From: an uncultured Bacillota bacterium
Lineage (GTDB): Bacteria > Bacillota > Clostridia > Christensenellales > Borkfalkiaceae
Direction: 5' to 3'
DNA length: 33,137 nucleotides
Assembly (NCBI GenBank): GCA_949287815.1
Contig: CASEHS010000023.1
Location: forward strand, 1 to 33,137
Shown here one piece after another: positions 7,360 to 15,928 of the stretch. A program made the position numbers and the translations under genes. The notes under the pieces were generated by a model. It was not told where the DNA came from and made no database searches. It worked only from the letters and a program-made list of their open reading frames with translations. Numbering within the stretch: the first letter of the stretch is position 1; each line of letters opens with the position of its first letter.

Positions 7360-9234
7360 ATGACGGTAACAAACGAATTTTACACAAACGAATATGAAGC
7401 GGTTGTCGTAGGCGCGGGGCACGCAGGCTCGGAAGCCGCCCTTGCCCTTGCCAGAACGGGTATCCGCACGCTTATGCTCACCCTTAACCTCGACAGCATA
7501 GCATTTATGGCGTGCAACCCCTCTATCGGCGGCACTGCAAAGGGTCACCTCGTTCGGGAGATCGACGCGCTTGGCGGCGAAATGGGAAGAAATGCCGACA
7601 AAACCGCCTTGCAGATGAGAATGCTCAACCGCGGAAAAGGCGCGGCAGTACAGAGTTTACGCTCTCAGTCGGACAAGCACGCCTACCACGCGGAAATGAA
7701 AAAAACGCTCGAAAACACGCCCAATCTTTCCATTTTACAGGGCGAAGCCGCCGAGATCCTCGTTGAAGACGGAAAAGTCACGGGCGTAAAGACGGCTATC
7801 GGAGAAATCATCACCGCAAAAGCAGTCGTTCTTGCAACGGGCGTCTATTTGAAAGGCGAAATCGTTGCAGGAGAATATAAACAAAGTTCGGGTCCCAACG
7901 GCTTTGCCCCCGCCAACCTTCTCACCGAAAACCTGATTTCACTCGGCTTTAACGTCAGAAGATTCAAAACGGGAACGCCTGCGCGCGTGGACGGCAGGAC
8001 CATAGACTACTCCAAATGCGAAGTTCAGGAAGGCGAAAAGGATATTTATCCCTTCTCTTTCCTCTCGGACGGCGTGCCGCAAAAACAAAAACGCTGTTAT
8101 CTTACCTACACCAATGAAAAAACGCACGAGATCATCCGTGCCAACCTGCACCGCTCCCCTCTGTATGCGGGCGTGATCAAAGGTACAGGCCCCCGTTACT
8201 GCCCTTCCATCGAAGATAAAGTCGTGCGCTTTGCCGATAAGGAAAGACATCAGATCTTTCTCGAACCCGAATGTGCGGACAGCAATGAAATTTACGTTCA
8301 GGGAATGTCTTCCTCTCTGCCGCACGACGTACAGAGAGAAATGTACCGCACTGTCGCAGGGCTGGAAAACGTAAAAATCATGCGTTATGCCTATGCGATC
8401 GAGTACGACTGTATCGACACTCTTGACGTTTATCCTACCCTTGAATTCAAAAAAATAAGCGGACTTTACACTGCGGGTCAAATCAACGGCACGAGCGGCT
8501 ATGAAGAAGCCGCCGCCCAGGGACTGATCGCAGGACTCAACGCCTCACTCAAACTTCGCGGAAAAGATCCGCTGATCTTGCACCGCGACGAAGCGTATAT
8601 CGGCGTTCTCATCGACGATCTCGTGACCAAAGGCACAAACGAACCCTACCGTATGATGACATCACGCGCGGAACACCGTATCCATTTAAGGCAGGACAAC
8701 GCTGATTTCCGTCTGACCGAAAAAGGTTTTGCGGCAGGTCTTGCCACAAAAGAAAGATATGAGCGTTTCCAAAAGCGCAAGGAGGATGTTGCAAGGATCG
8801 GAACACTTCTCGACGAGCGCGTATCCCCCAAACGTTCGGGCGATTTTTTACAGGCGCACGGTTTCCCCGTACCGGCAGGCGGCGTGTCTTACTCGGATAT
8901 GATCCGCCGCGGGATCGATATAGAAGATATCTGCAAAGAATTTGAAATTTTAAAGGAAGAGCGTCCCGAAAACATAGAAACGGCTTGTATCAACGTAAAG
9001 TACGAGGGATATTTAAAACGCGGACTGGAACAGATCGAACGGGCGAAAAAACTGGAAGATAAGAAATTGCCCGAAGATATCGATTACGCTAAAATCGACG
9101 GACTTCGTTTGGAAGCGCGCCAAAAGCTCAACAAGATCCGTCCCGAAAACCTCGGTCAAGCAGGCAGAATTTCGGGTGTAAGCCCCGCGGATATAGCGGT
9201 TCTGATGGTATATCTCGGCTGTATGCACCGCTAA
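7360..9234 (+). CDS. mnmG: tRNA uridine-34 carboxymethylaminomethyl enzyme MnmG (GidA)
   Basis: FAD-binding subunit that, with the GTPase MnmE, adds (carboxymethyl)aminomethyl to U34 of certain tRNAs. It has 624 residues. The N-terminal dinucleotide-binding motif is VVVGAGHAGSEAAL with GAGHAG at about 18-23. The conserved ACNPSIGGTAKGHLVREIDALGGEMG follows, and GTSGYEEAAAQGL lies in the second half. The ATG at 7360 fits the family N-terminus but lacks a clear ribosome binding site; an in-frame TTG at 7327 lies inside the preceding hairpin. mnmE and rsmG, frequent neighbours, are not here. It ends at a strong bidirectional terminator. Confidence 0.95.
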   Translation: MTVTNEFYTNEYEAVVVGAGHAGSEAALALARTGIRTLMLTLNLDSIAFMACNPSIGGTAKGHLVREIDALGGEMGRNADKTALQMRMLNRGKGAAVQSLRSQSDKHAYHAEMKKTLENTPNLSILQGEAAEILVEDGKVTGVKTAIGEIITAKAVVLATGVYLKGEIVAGEYKQSSGPNGFAPANLLTENLISLGFNVRRFKTGTPARVDGRTIDYSKCEVQEGEKDIYPFSFLSDGVPQKQKRCYLTYTNEKTHEIIRANLHRSPLYAGVIKGTGPRYCPSIEDKVVRFADKERHQIFLEPECADSNEIYVQGMSSSLPHDVQREMYRTVAGLENVKIMRYAYAIEYDCIDTLDVYPTLEFKKISGLYTAGQINGTSGYEEAAAQGLIAGLNASLKLRGKDPLILHRDEAYIGVLIDDLVTKGTNEPYRMMTSRAEHRIHLRQDNADFRLTEKGFAAGLATKERYERFQKRKEDVARIGTLLDERVSPKRSGDFLQAHGFPVPAGGVSYSDMIRRGIDIEDICKEFEILKEERPENIETACINVKYEGYLKRGLEQIERAKKLEDKKLPEDIDYAKIDGLRLEARQKLNKIRPENLGQAGRISGVSPADIAVLMVYLGCMHR

Positions 9235-9286
9235 AAAAGAAGATAATTATTCAGTGGTAGCGGATAGCCGATTACTAATTTAATTA

Positions 9287-9333
9287 AAATCCCCCGGAAA
9301 AGTCTTAAAAAAATGACTTCCCCCGGGGGATTT
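9287..9333. terminator. Bidirectional intrinsic terminator between mnmG and the lipoprotein gene
   Basis: An 11-bp outer stem AAATCCCCCGG / CCGGGGGATTT and an inner AAGTC / GACTT stem are flanked by T-rich sequence on both strands. It serves mnmG on the plus strand and the converging lipoprotein gene on the minus strand. Confidence 0.85.
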
Positions 9334-9372
9334 ATTTCAAAGCCAAATTAAAGCTTTAAACCGCAATGCGCA

Positions 9373-11004
9373 TTACTCCAATAGTGTAATATATGTTCTC
9401 ATTGCAATTCCCTTTTCATTATCCGAAACAGCAGATTTTTGTACTGCAATCAAAAAATACCGTATTTCACCGTGTCCAAGATTGAATACAGCCATTTGCG
9501 TCAACTGATCAGCTGAAAACTGTCTTATCTCTTCATCTGCCAGTTCATCCCATAAAAAAGTTTTTATATCACTACTTTTCGCATTGTTTACAACAGCAAA
9601 CGAATAATCCTGCAAGTCTGTCCCTTCTTCAACAATTACATGCAAATCAAATGAAAAATCTTTTTCTGAGCCGCTCAGATTTTCCAAAGCAAAACAAAAA
9701 AACTTTATTTCCCCCGCCAACCAGACATCGGTATCATTGCTGATAGGCTTTACATATCCCGCAATCGGAGAATATTTCCCGTTTTGATCCCAATCTACAT
9801 AAAAATTCATCTCTTCGGGGGGAAGATCAATTATTGTTTTTCCTACTTCGCTAAAAGTGTACTTCATGCTGACCGATCTTCCACTATATGCCGCCTCAGC
9901 ATGAATCTGATAAAGATTATTTCCTCGAAATTCAACAGTCAGCGAACTTAACTGAATATTCGTATATGCACTCATACCGTTAAAATATGTCAATAAACTA
10001 TCCTTTGCAGTAAGTAAATTCCCACTTACTGTAAAAGAATTATAAGTCAGCTGCGGTATGTAATCATATAAAGGAAAAAAATCTTTATTTATTTCCCCGA
10101 TCGTGCTTGCGTTATTATTGACTAAAAAAAGATTGTAGTCAGATTCTGATAATTTTTCCCACGTTTCGTCTTTTATAATGTACTGACTACTCAAATCCAA
10201 AATATATATTCCATCGTCTTCTTCTTTAAAATATAAATCCATAAGATATTCCTGGGTTACGTTGTCCGTTATAATCCTGTAAGGAATATTCATACGGTAT
10301 AAACCGTCTTGACGCCATAAAGTCGCGCTATAAGATTTTTCTTCATCTGCATACTTAATTTCTGGGACAAGAGTATAATTTGTTGCTTTTACCGCATTTT
10401 CGAAAATTTGCTGAGTAATATCCGAAATTACGGGAAGAGTAATTTCGGTTTGACCGTAATCGAAGAACCGATAGACAATTCCCGAAGGAAACGAAATGCT
10501 TTCTAAGCGTTTCTGCGTATCGAATTTCACACTTACCTGACCACCCGCAACACTAACAATATAAGATTTTTCTTTTTCTTGATAATTGGCGTTTTCAAAA
10601 GATAAGCTTTTAAACATGTTAAAAACCGACATAATCTCTTCAATTGTCATATCGGATGGTAATTGAGTCCATTCTCCCTGTTCGTTCGAATAGAGAACAG
10701 TCTCTCCGTTTTCTTCCACATAAATTTCAGTCCAATTGTTTCCCCCGCCCGAAACAGTCATTTCCAGCATGAATCTTTGCGACGTTTTCACTATTTTACA
10801 AGTCTTTACAATCTGATCATCCCCCTCTCCGATTGTTATACTCCCGCTTACATTTGCAAAAGCCTCTTCCGAAAACGCCTGCTCCCATTGTTTTTCAGTT
10901 ACCTTTGATCCACTCTCCGTTTTTTCTTTTTCATCGCACGCCGAAAATATTACAAATGTGCCCATCAATAAAATGCTCAATGCAAAACATAATAATTTCT
11001 TCAT
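9373..11004 (-). CDS. Secreted lipoprotein with two related domains, function unknown
   Basis: A 543-residue protein with a lipoprotein signal peptide: hydrophobic residues 4-20, then FSAC with the lipidated Cys at 23, then a charged linker. It should be anchored to the outer face of the membrane. Two halves look related: each ends in a similar strand pattern (FFDYGQTEITLP near 185-197 and FSEVGKTIIDLP near 360-372), as in LolA/LppX-like folds. A third beta-rich part follows. No enzyme motif was found. The start has AAGGAGG 6 nt upstream, and the promoter is near perfect. Its bases are visibly more A+T-rich than mnmG and cysS on either side, which may mean recent acquisition. Confidence 0.8.
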   Translation of the reverse strand: MKKLLCFALSILLMGTFVIFSACDEKEKTESGSKVTEKQWEQAFSEEAFANVSGSITIGEGDDQIVKTCKIVKTSQRFMLEMTVSGGGNNWTEIYVEENGETVLYSNEQGEWTQLPSDMTIEEIMSVFNMFKSLSFENANYQEKEKSYIVSVAGGQVSVKFDTQKRLESISFPSGIVYRFFDYGQTEITLPVISDITQQIFENAVKATNYTLVPEIKYADEEKSYSATLWRQDGLYRMNIPYRIITDNVTQEYLMDLYFKEEDDGIYILDLSSQYIIKDETWEKLSESDYNLFLVNNNASTIGEINKDFFPLYDYIPQLTYNSFTVSGNLLTAKDSLLTYFNGMSAYTNIQLSSLTVEFRGNNLYQIHAEAAYSGRSVSMKYTFSEVGKTIIDLPPEEMNFYVDWDQNGKYSPIAGYVKPISNDTDVWLAGEIKFFCFALENLSGSEKDFSFDLHVIVEEGTDLQDYSFAVVNNAKSSDIKTFLWDELADEEIRQFSADQLTQMAVFNLGHGEIRYFLIAVQKSAVSDNEKGIAMRTYITLLE

Positions 11005-11022
11005 ATTTACCTCCTTATTATG

Positions 11023-11051
11023 ATTGTATCAAATATTTTTATAGTTGTCAA
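11023..11051 (-). promoter_or_regulatory. Strong sigma-A promoter of the lipoprotein gene
   Basis: TTGACA and TACAAT with a 17-bp spacer on the minus strand, about 20 bp before the start codon's ribosome binding region. Confidence 0.85.
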
Positions 11052-11130
11052 TACCATATCTTAATAATAAAATGAATAAACTCAATGAACTATCTGTCTT
11101 TTGAAATTTTCTTATGCAATTTCATTCCAG

Positions 11131-11180
11131 CAAATAAAACAATCCCCCGCTTTGTACCGACGGTACAGAGCGGGGGATTG
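11131..11180 (-). terminator. Intrinsic terminator of cysS
   Basis: The stem CAATCCCCCGC / GCGGGGGATTG, with an inner TGTACC / GGTACA stem, is followed on the minus strand by TTTTATTT. It begins 22 bp past the cysS stop codon. Confidence 0.85.
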
Positions 11181-11201
11181 AATTCCCTCTTTAAAAAATT
11201 T

Positions 11202-12605
11202 CTATTCGGTTTTATAGGTCGTGCCTTCCTTTGTATCGATGAGGGTTATCCCTTTTTCGGCGAGCAGGTTTCTGATCCTGTCCGCTTCGGCATAATTCTT
11301 TGCTTTTTTAGCCGCCGCACGGTCAGCAATATACTTTTCGATCTCTTCCGCACTCAACCCACCCTTTGCTTCCTGTTTTTCTTCTTTTTCCAAAAGCCCG
11401 AGCGAAAGCACTTTCTCAAAATCGGCGATGAGCGCACGCTTTGCCTTGCCGCTCAGATTTTTTTCTTTAAGAACATCGTAAACGAGCGTGACGGCAAGAG
11501 AAGTATTCAGATCGTTTCCTAAAACGTCGGAAAATTTATTCTTATACTCATTCATAAGCTCGGCGTTTTCCTCTCCTTCTTCGGAAAGAGCCTGCACTTT
11601 TGCTTTGAGTTTTCTGTATGCCGTTGCCGCGTTGGCAAGGTTTTCCTCCGAATAAACGAGGGATTTACGGTAATGGGATTGCAGGCAGAAAAAGCGGTAT
11701 TCCATAGGCGAATATCCCGATTCCGCAAGTTTTTTCAAAGTCAGAAATCCGCCCGAAGATTTGCTCATTTTTCCGCCTGACGTATTCAGATGCAGCACGT
11801 GGAACCAATAATTGCACCATTTATGCCCTAGATATGCTTCACTCTGTGCAATTTCATTGGTATGATGCGGGAAAACATTATCGATTCCGCCGCAGTGGAT
11901 ATCCACATATTCACCGAGATACTTCATTGCAATGCAGGAACATTCAATGTGCCAGCCCGGATAACCTACGCCCCACGGACTATCCCATTTCAGAGCCTGA
12001 TCTTCGAACTTGGATTTCGTGAACCACAGAACAAAGTCGTTCTTATTGCGCTTGTTGGAATCCTCGTCTACGCCTTCGCGCACCCCTACTTCGAGATCCT
12101 CTTCCTTAAAATTAAAGAAAACGTGATAATCTTTGAGTTTTGACGTATCGAAATATACGTTTCCGCCCGCAAAATAAGCGTAACCTTTCTCCATAAGCGA
12201 AGAAATAACTTTAATAAAGTCATCCACACATCCCGTAGCGGGCTGGACTACATCGGGTTTTTTAATATTGAGCGCGGCACAATCCTCAAAAAACGCATCG
12301 GTATAAAACTTTGCAAGTTCCAGAACCGTCTTGTGTTCCCTTTTAGCGCCGAGCAGCATTTTATCTTCTCCGCTGTCCGCATCCGAAGAAAGATGCCCGA
12401 TATCCGTAATGTTCATAACGCGGGTAACATCATACCCAGCGTAACGGAAATATTTTTCAAGAACGTCTTCCATAAGATACGTTCTCAGATTTCCTATATG
12501 TGCAAAATTATAAACGGTCGGACCGCAGGTATACATTTTTACTTTACCCGCTTCGTTTGGAACAAATTCCTCGACCGTTCTTGTCAATGTATTGTAGAGT
12601 TTCAT
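11202..12605 (-). CDS. cysS: Cysteinyl-tRNA synthetase
   Basis: Class Ia synthetase that charges tRNA-Cys. It has 467 residues, normal length. The HIGH motif is HIGN at 36-39 and KMSKS is at 279-283. Zinc ligands by family alignment are C27, C222, H247 and E251. The C-terminal helical part (about 330-467) includes IADRAAAKKAKNYAEADRIR, typical of the anticodon-binding end. The ATG at 12605 has GGGAG 7 nt upstream. It ends in TAG. It is transcribed alone from a consensus promoter with a leader of about 47 nt, too short for a T-box. Confidence 0.96.
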   Translation of the reverse strand: MKLYNTLTRTVEEFVPNEAGKVKMYTCGPTVYNFAHIGNLRTYLMEDVLEKYFRYAGYDVTRVMNITDIGHLSSDADSGEDKMLLGAKREHKTVLELAKFYTDAFFEDCAALNIKKPDVVQPATGCVDDFIKVISSLMEKGYAYFAGGNVYFDTSKLKDYHVFFNFKEEDLEVGVREGVDEDSNKRNKNDFVLWFTKSKFEDQALKWDSPWGVGYPGWHIECSCIAMKYLGEYVDIHCGGIDNVFPHHTNEIAQSEAYLGHKWCNYWFHVLHLNTSGGKMSKSSGGFLTLKKLAESGYSPMEYRFFCLQSHYRKSLVYSEENLANAATAYRKLKAKVQALSEEGEENAELMNEYKNKFSDVLGNDLNTSLAVTLVYDVLKEKNLSGKAKRALIADFEKVLSLGLLEKEEKQEAKGGLSAEEIEKYIADRAAAKKAKNYAEADRIRNLLAEKGITLIDTKEGTTYKTE

Positions 12606-12658
12606 AGATCTCTCCCGTACGCGCAAAAAACGCTTTATTTACGATTGTATTCCCGTTT

Positions 12659-12687
12659 ATTATACAATATCACTTTTTTTCTGTCAA
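12659..12687 (-). promoter_or_regulatory. Consensus sigma-A promoter of cysS
   Basis: Perfect TTGACA and TATAAT hexamers with a 17-bp spacer on the minus strand. Confidence 0.9.
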
Positions 12688-12779
12688 TCTTTCCCGATAT
12701 ATATTACTCAGGGAACAAATAAACTGCAAATTATATCATTCTTTATTCTCTGAATAAATAAACTACATATTCCCTCAGC

Positions 12780-12825
12780 AATCGACAAAAAAACGCCCCG
12801 AACGCCTTGCATATAAAGTTATAAT
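12780..12825 (+). promoter_or_regulatory. Possible Spo0A-controlled promoter of spoIIE
   Basis: A -10-like TATAAT lies at 12820-12825 without a standard -35. On the minus strand 12780-12790 reads TTTTGTCGATT, close to the Spo0A box. In Bacillus, spoIIE is driven by Spo0A~P and sigma-A with unusual spacing, so the arrangement makes sense. It remains inference. Confidence 0.4.
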
Positions 12826-12871
12826 GATATTATCCGTTTTTTTGCGGAAAATCGATCGATTCGGAGCAGAT

Positions 12872-15163
12872 ATGACTCAGAAATTCTCACTCAAATACGG
12901 TTACGGCACCGTTTTGCTTTACCTTTCACTGTTTCTTGCAATGCTGTGCCTGAATTTCACGATGGACAATTTTGAACCCTTTTCTTTCGCACTGTATTGC
13001 GCTATGCTCGTGTGCGGACTGAATATTTTTTCCTCTTCGGGACTTTTTCTTCTTGCCGGCGGTATCAGCCTGACAAAAGGATTTATTCCTTTTGCAGTAT
13101 TTGCCGCACAGGGCGCTGTTATGCTGATCGTTTTTTTCGCTTATGCTCAAATGAAAAAAGCCATGAAAGCGGAACTTTGTTTTTATGCTGCCGCGGCGGC
13201 AACCGTTTTTATCCTTTTATACGGAAAATTCGTCTACGAAGATTATATTCGCGCACTGATCGCGGGAAGTGCTTTGTGCCTTCTCACTTTTGCTATGTGC
13301 GGAGCACTGCGCTGTCTTTTATACCGCGCGGGAAGATGCAGACTCACCGCCGAAGAGATCGTTTTCCTGGCTGTCGCTTTTACGGCAACGGGTATCGGAT
13401 TTTGCAGGCTCGCAGGCGGATATGCCTGTGAAGGGATTGCCATTTTACTTACCCTGCTTTCGATCGGCATTCTCCGAAACCCTTCCGTCATAGGCTGTGC
13501 CATTGTCTTTGCCCTGCCCGAAGCCGTTGTGAAAAGCGTTGCGGCAGGCGCTCCTGAGCTCACTTCCGTTGCCTTGCTTGCTATATGCTGCGCTATTTCT
13601 TTGGCTTTGCTGAGATCGGGAAAGCTGCCCGCCGCCCTCTCCTTTTTTTCCGTTTTTCTGCTCATAAAATATGCCGACGGTGCATTTTATTCGGGCGATC
13701 TTTACGCCGAACTTTTTGTACCGCTCGCCCCCTGTCTGCTCTTTGCCTGTATGCCGGATAAACTGTTTCTGCGCTGGTCGGAAACCATACATAAATATTC
13801 GGACAGACAACTCACCCGCCTTACGGTGGAAGCCGAGAGAGCAAGAACGGCAGAGCGGCTCTTTACGATTTCGGAAGCGTTCCGTGAAATAGAAAATACC
13901 TTCCGCACCCTCGGAGACGGCTGCGACGAAGAAGGCGCGCGAAACGCCGTCAAGGAAGGGATATTAAATGAAGTTTGCGCGCAATGCGAAAACAGAGAAC
14001 GGTGTAAAAATGAAGAAGTCGACAACGCACTTACAAAATTGGTAAACGTCTGTTGCGGCAAAGGGAAAGCAACTTTAATGGATCTGCCCTTTACACTCAC
14101 TTCTGTATGTATCAATCCCTCGGGACTTTTATTCTGCCTTAACAAACTTCTTTCCGAATACAGGCGCTGCGCGGCAGAACTGGAAAATGCGGCAACGGCA
14201 AGGCTGTTATTGGCAGACCAGGCAAGGGCGGTCGGTGAAACGGTACGCGCCCTTGCCGTAGAAAAGAGCATTCCTCTAAACGAGAACACACCTTTTGAGC
14301 GCAGGCTCGGCGAAAAACTCGGACGCGCCGGTGTGATCTGCCGTGAGATCCTCGTCTGCGGAGAAGACGTTTCTTTTACCGCGACAGGAAAATATGATGT
14401 AAAAAAACTCACTTCTCTCGTTTCGGAAATCATGCAAAAACAGTATGTTTTATGCACAAAGACGGCGCTTGCCGCGGAAAAATTCTGTTACGCATTCCGT
14501 CCCCGCCCCGCATTTGACGCCGCATTCGGCATTTCTTCGGCAAAAAAGGAAGGTGAAAGTGCGAGCGGCGATACCCATTCCGTCATTCGGATAGACGAGC
14601 GGACTTTCCTTACTGCACTTTCGGACGGAATGGGCAGCGGAGAATATGCAAGAAAAATTTCGGAAACCGCCATCTCGCTCGTGGAAAGTTTTTACAGGGC
14701 AGGTCTTCCTTCCGAACTCGTACTGGAAACGGTGAACCGTCTTCTTTCCTTTAATAAAGAAGAAAGTTTTGCTTGCGTAGATATTGCCGCGGTCGATCTT
14801 GACAGCGGAACCGCCGATATTGTAAAAATAGGTTCGCCTTTGGGGTTCGTTCTCACTACGGACAAAATAGAAATTCTCGAAAGCGGATCTTTGCCGCTCG
14901 GAATTTTGGACGGGGTGCGCCCGACAGCCGTGCAGAAACAACTCGACGACGGGGATACACTCCTCTTCATCAGCGACGGAATCACATCCGCATTTGGTTC
15001 AAGCGCAGATCTTGCCGAATTTCTTTCTACCCTGTCCCCGCTCAATCCGCAATCCCTGACAGACTCGCTCTTACAGGGCGCGCTCGAAAGAACGGACGGA
15101 AAAGCTGAGGACGATATGACTGCCGTAGCGACGAGACTTTTCCGCACCGGAAAATCCGCATAA
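12872..15163 (+). CDS. spoIIE: Stage II sporulation protein E (membrane PP2C phosphatase)
   Basis: SpoIIE dephosphorylates SpoIIAA to release sigma-F in the forespore and also acts at the polar septum. It has 763 residues. The first 310 or so are strongly hydrophobic with about ten membrane segments. A central regulatory region holds the cysteine cluster CAQCENRERC. The C-terminal PP2C phosphatase domain runs from about 565 to 760, with metal-site aspartates in SDGMGSG (584-590), ISDGI (near 701-705) and EDDMT (746-750). The start at 12872 has GGAG 6 nt upstream; an in-frame ATG 16 codons earlier overlaps the likely -10 box. It heads a rightward block that ends with the gerA operon. No terminator is seen after it. 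Confidence 0.94.
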   Translation: MTQKFSLKYGYGTVLLYLSLFLAMLCLNFTMDNFEPFSFALYCAMLVCGLNIFSSSGLFLLAGGISLTKGFIPFAVFAAQGAVMLIVFFAYAQMKKAMKAELCFYAAAAATVFILLYGKFVYEDYIRALIAGSALCLLTFAMCGALRCLLYRAGRCRLTAEEIVFLAVAFTATGIGFCRLAGGYACEGIAILLTLLSIGILRNPSVIGCAIVFALPEAVVKSVAAGAPELTSVALLAICCAISLALLRSGKLPAALSFFSVFLLIKYADGAFYSGDLYAELFVPLAPCLLFACMPDKLFLRWSETIHKYSDRQLTRLTVEAERARTAERLFTISEAFREIENTFRTLGDGCDEEGARNAVKEGILNEVCAQCENRERCKNEEVDNALTKLVNVCCGKGKATLMDLPFTLTSVCINPSGLLFCLNKLLSEYRRCAAELENAATARLLLADQARAVGETVRALAVEKSIPLNENTPFERRLGEKLGRAGVICREILVCGEDVSFTATGKYDVKKLTSLVSEIMQKQYVLCTKTALAAEKFCYAFRPRPAFDAAFGISSAKKEGESASGDTHSVIRIDERTFLTALSDGMGSGEYARKISETAISLVESFYRAGLPSELVLETVNRLLSFNKEESFACVDIAAVDLDSGTADIVKIGSPLGFVLTTDKIEILESGSLPLGILDGVRPTAVQKQLDDGDTLLFISDGITSAFGSSADLAEFLSTLSPLNPQSLTDSLLQGALERTDGKAEDDMTAVATRLFRTGKSA

Positions 15164-15189
15164 GTCTTAAAAAAACGGCAGTCAGACTG

Positions 15190-15217
15190 GAATGTTGCGC
15201 ATTTTTCCTATATAATA
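15190..15217 (+). promoter_or_regulatory. Possible forespore (sigma-G-like) or weak sigma-A promoter
   Basis: GAATG and TATAATA are 16 bp apart, close to the sigma-G pattern GHATR - 17/18 - CATWHTA. The same bases include a sigma-A-like TATAAT with a poor -35. It lies between spoIIE and the small membrane protein gene. Confidence 0.3.
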
Positions 15218-15258
15218 ATACTTGCGGCGGGAAAAAATTGCGGGAGGTGAACGGACAT

Positions 15259-15339
15259 ATGCCGTTTGCGTTTCATTTCAGATACGGCGACCGCAAGCGC
15301 AATATTGCGGCTGCGGTAAGCAGTCTTTTCGCCTTCTGA
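15259..15339 (+). CDS. Possible 26-residue leader peptide
   Basis: A short ORF starting MPFAFHFRYGDRKR and ending SSLFAF, preceded by GGGAGG 9 nt before the ATG, a better site than that of the next gene. Its TGA merges with the AAAGGCGG site of the following TTG-initiated gene, as expected for translational coupling. It matches no known family and could be a coincidence of a good ribosome binding site. Confidence 0.35.
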   Translation: MPFAFHFRYGDRKRNIAAAVSSLFAF

Positions 15340-15353
15340 AAGGCGGTATAAGA

Positions 15354-15854
15354 TTGGATTTTATTAAATTTCTCGAATACGTCAGATTATACAATATTGA
15401 CGTAGTAGTGATCGGTGCGGGCGTGTTTGTCCTTACCGAAGTTCTGAAAAGAACTGTTTTGAAAAAGCTAAGCAGTAAGTTGATCACCTTTGTGCCGTTT
15501 TTGCTGGGCGTTACGGCATACCTGATCTACGGAGGATTTGCGATCGGAAACTTTGCGGAAAATGCGGCACTTTTTGCACAAAAAGGTTTTTCCTGCGGTT
15601 CGCTCGCTACCGTAATTTATGTAGTATGCAAGCAATTTATTCTGTCGGGCGTGATCCCCTCGGCCTCGCAGACACGCACGGAACTCGTTAAAGAATTAAT
15701 CGCGCCCTACGCGGAAATTTCCGACGAGCAGGCAGAAAAAATTGCCGAAACGGCAAAAACGGATGAAAACCTCGCAAAAGAAATGATCGCTGAACTCGGA
15801 GAAGGGGCAGCTGTTATTGCGGAAACTGTACTGAAAGCAATCAGAGACGTCTGA
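15354..15854 (+). CDS. Small membrane protein, unknown function
   Basis: A 166-residue protein. Three hydrophobic segments are seen near residues 10-27 (IDVVVIGAGVFVLTEVL), 35-60 (ITFVPFLLGVTAYLIYGGF) and 75-100, followed by a charged helical tail rich in Glu and Ala. The start chosen is TTG at 15354, preceded by AAAGGCGG with 7 nt spacing; the frame is open back to 15222 but without a ribosome binding site. I do not recognise the family. Lying between spoIIE and gerAA, it may be a sporulation gene, but a strong terminator separates it from gerAA, so it need not share its transcript. Confidence 0.65.
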   Translation: MDFIKFLEYVRLYNIDVVVIGAGVFVLTEVLKRTVLKKLSSKLITFVPFLLGVTAYLIYGGFAIGNFAENAALFAQKGFSCGSLATVIYVVCKQFILSGVIPSASQTRTELVKELIAPYAEISDEQAEKIAETAKTDENLAKEMIAELGEGAAVIAETVLKAIRDV

Positions 15855-15868
15855 TTTCCCGGGCGGGT

Positions 15869-15903
15869 ATCCGCGCGCAATGTTTGCGCGCGGATATTTT
15901 TTT
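15869..15903 (+). terminator. Strong intrinsic terminator before gerAA
   Basis: A perfect 12-bp stem (ATCCGCGCGCAA / TTGCGCGCGGAT, loop TGT) is followed by A and then seven T residues. It ends the transcript of the small membrane protein only 25 nt before the gerAA start codon. Confidence 0.9.
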
Positions 15904-15928
15904 GTCCTTTGCGTATACTTTTTCCGTA

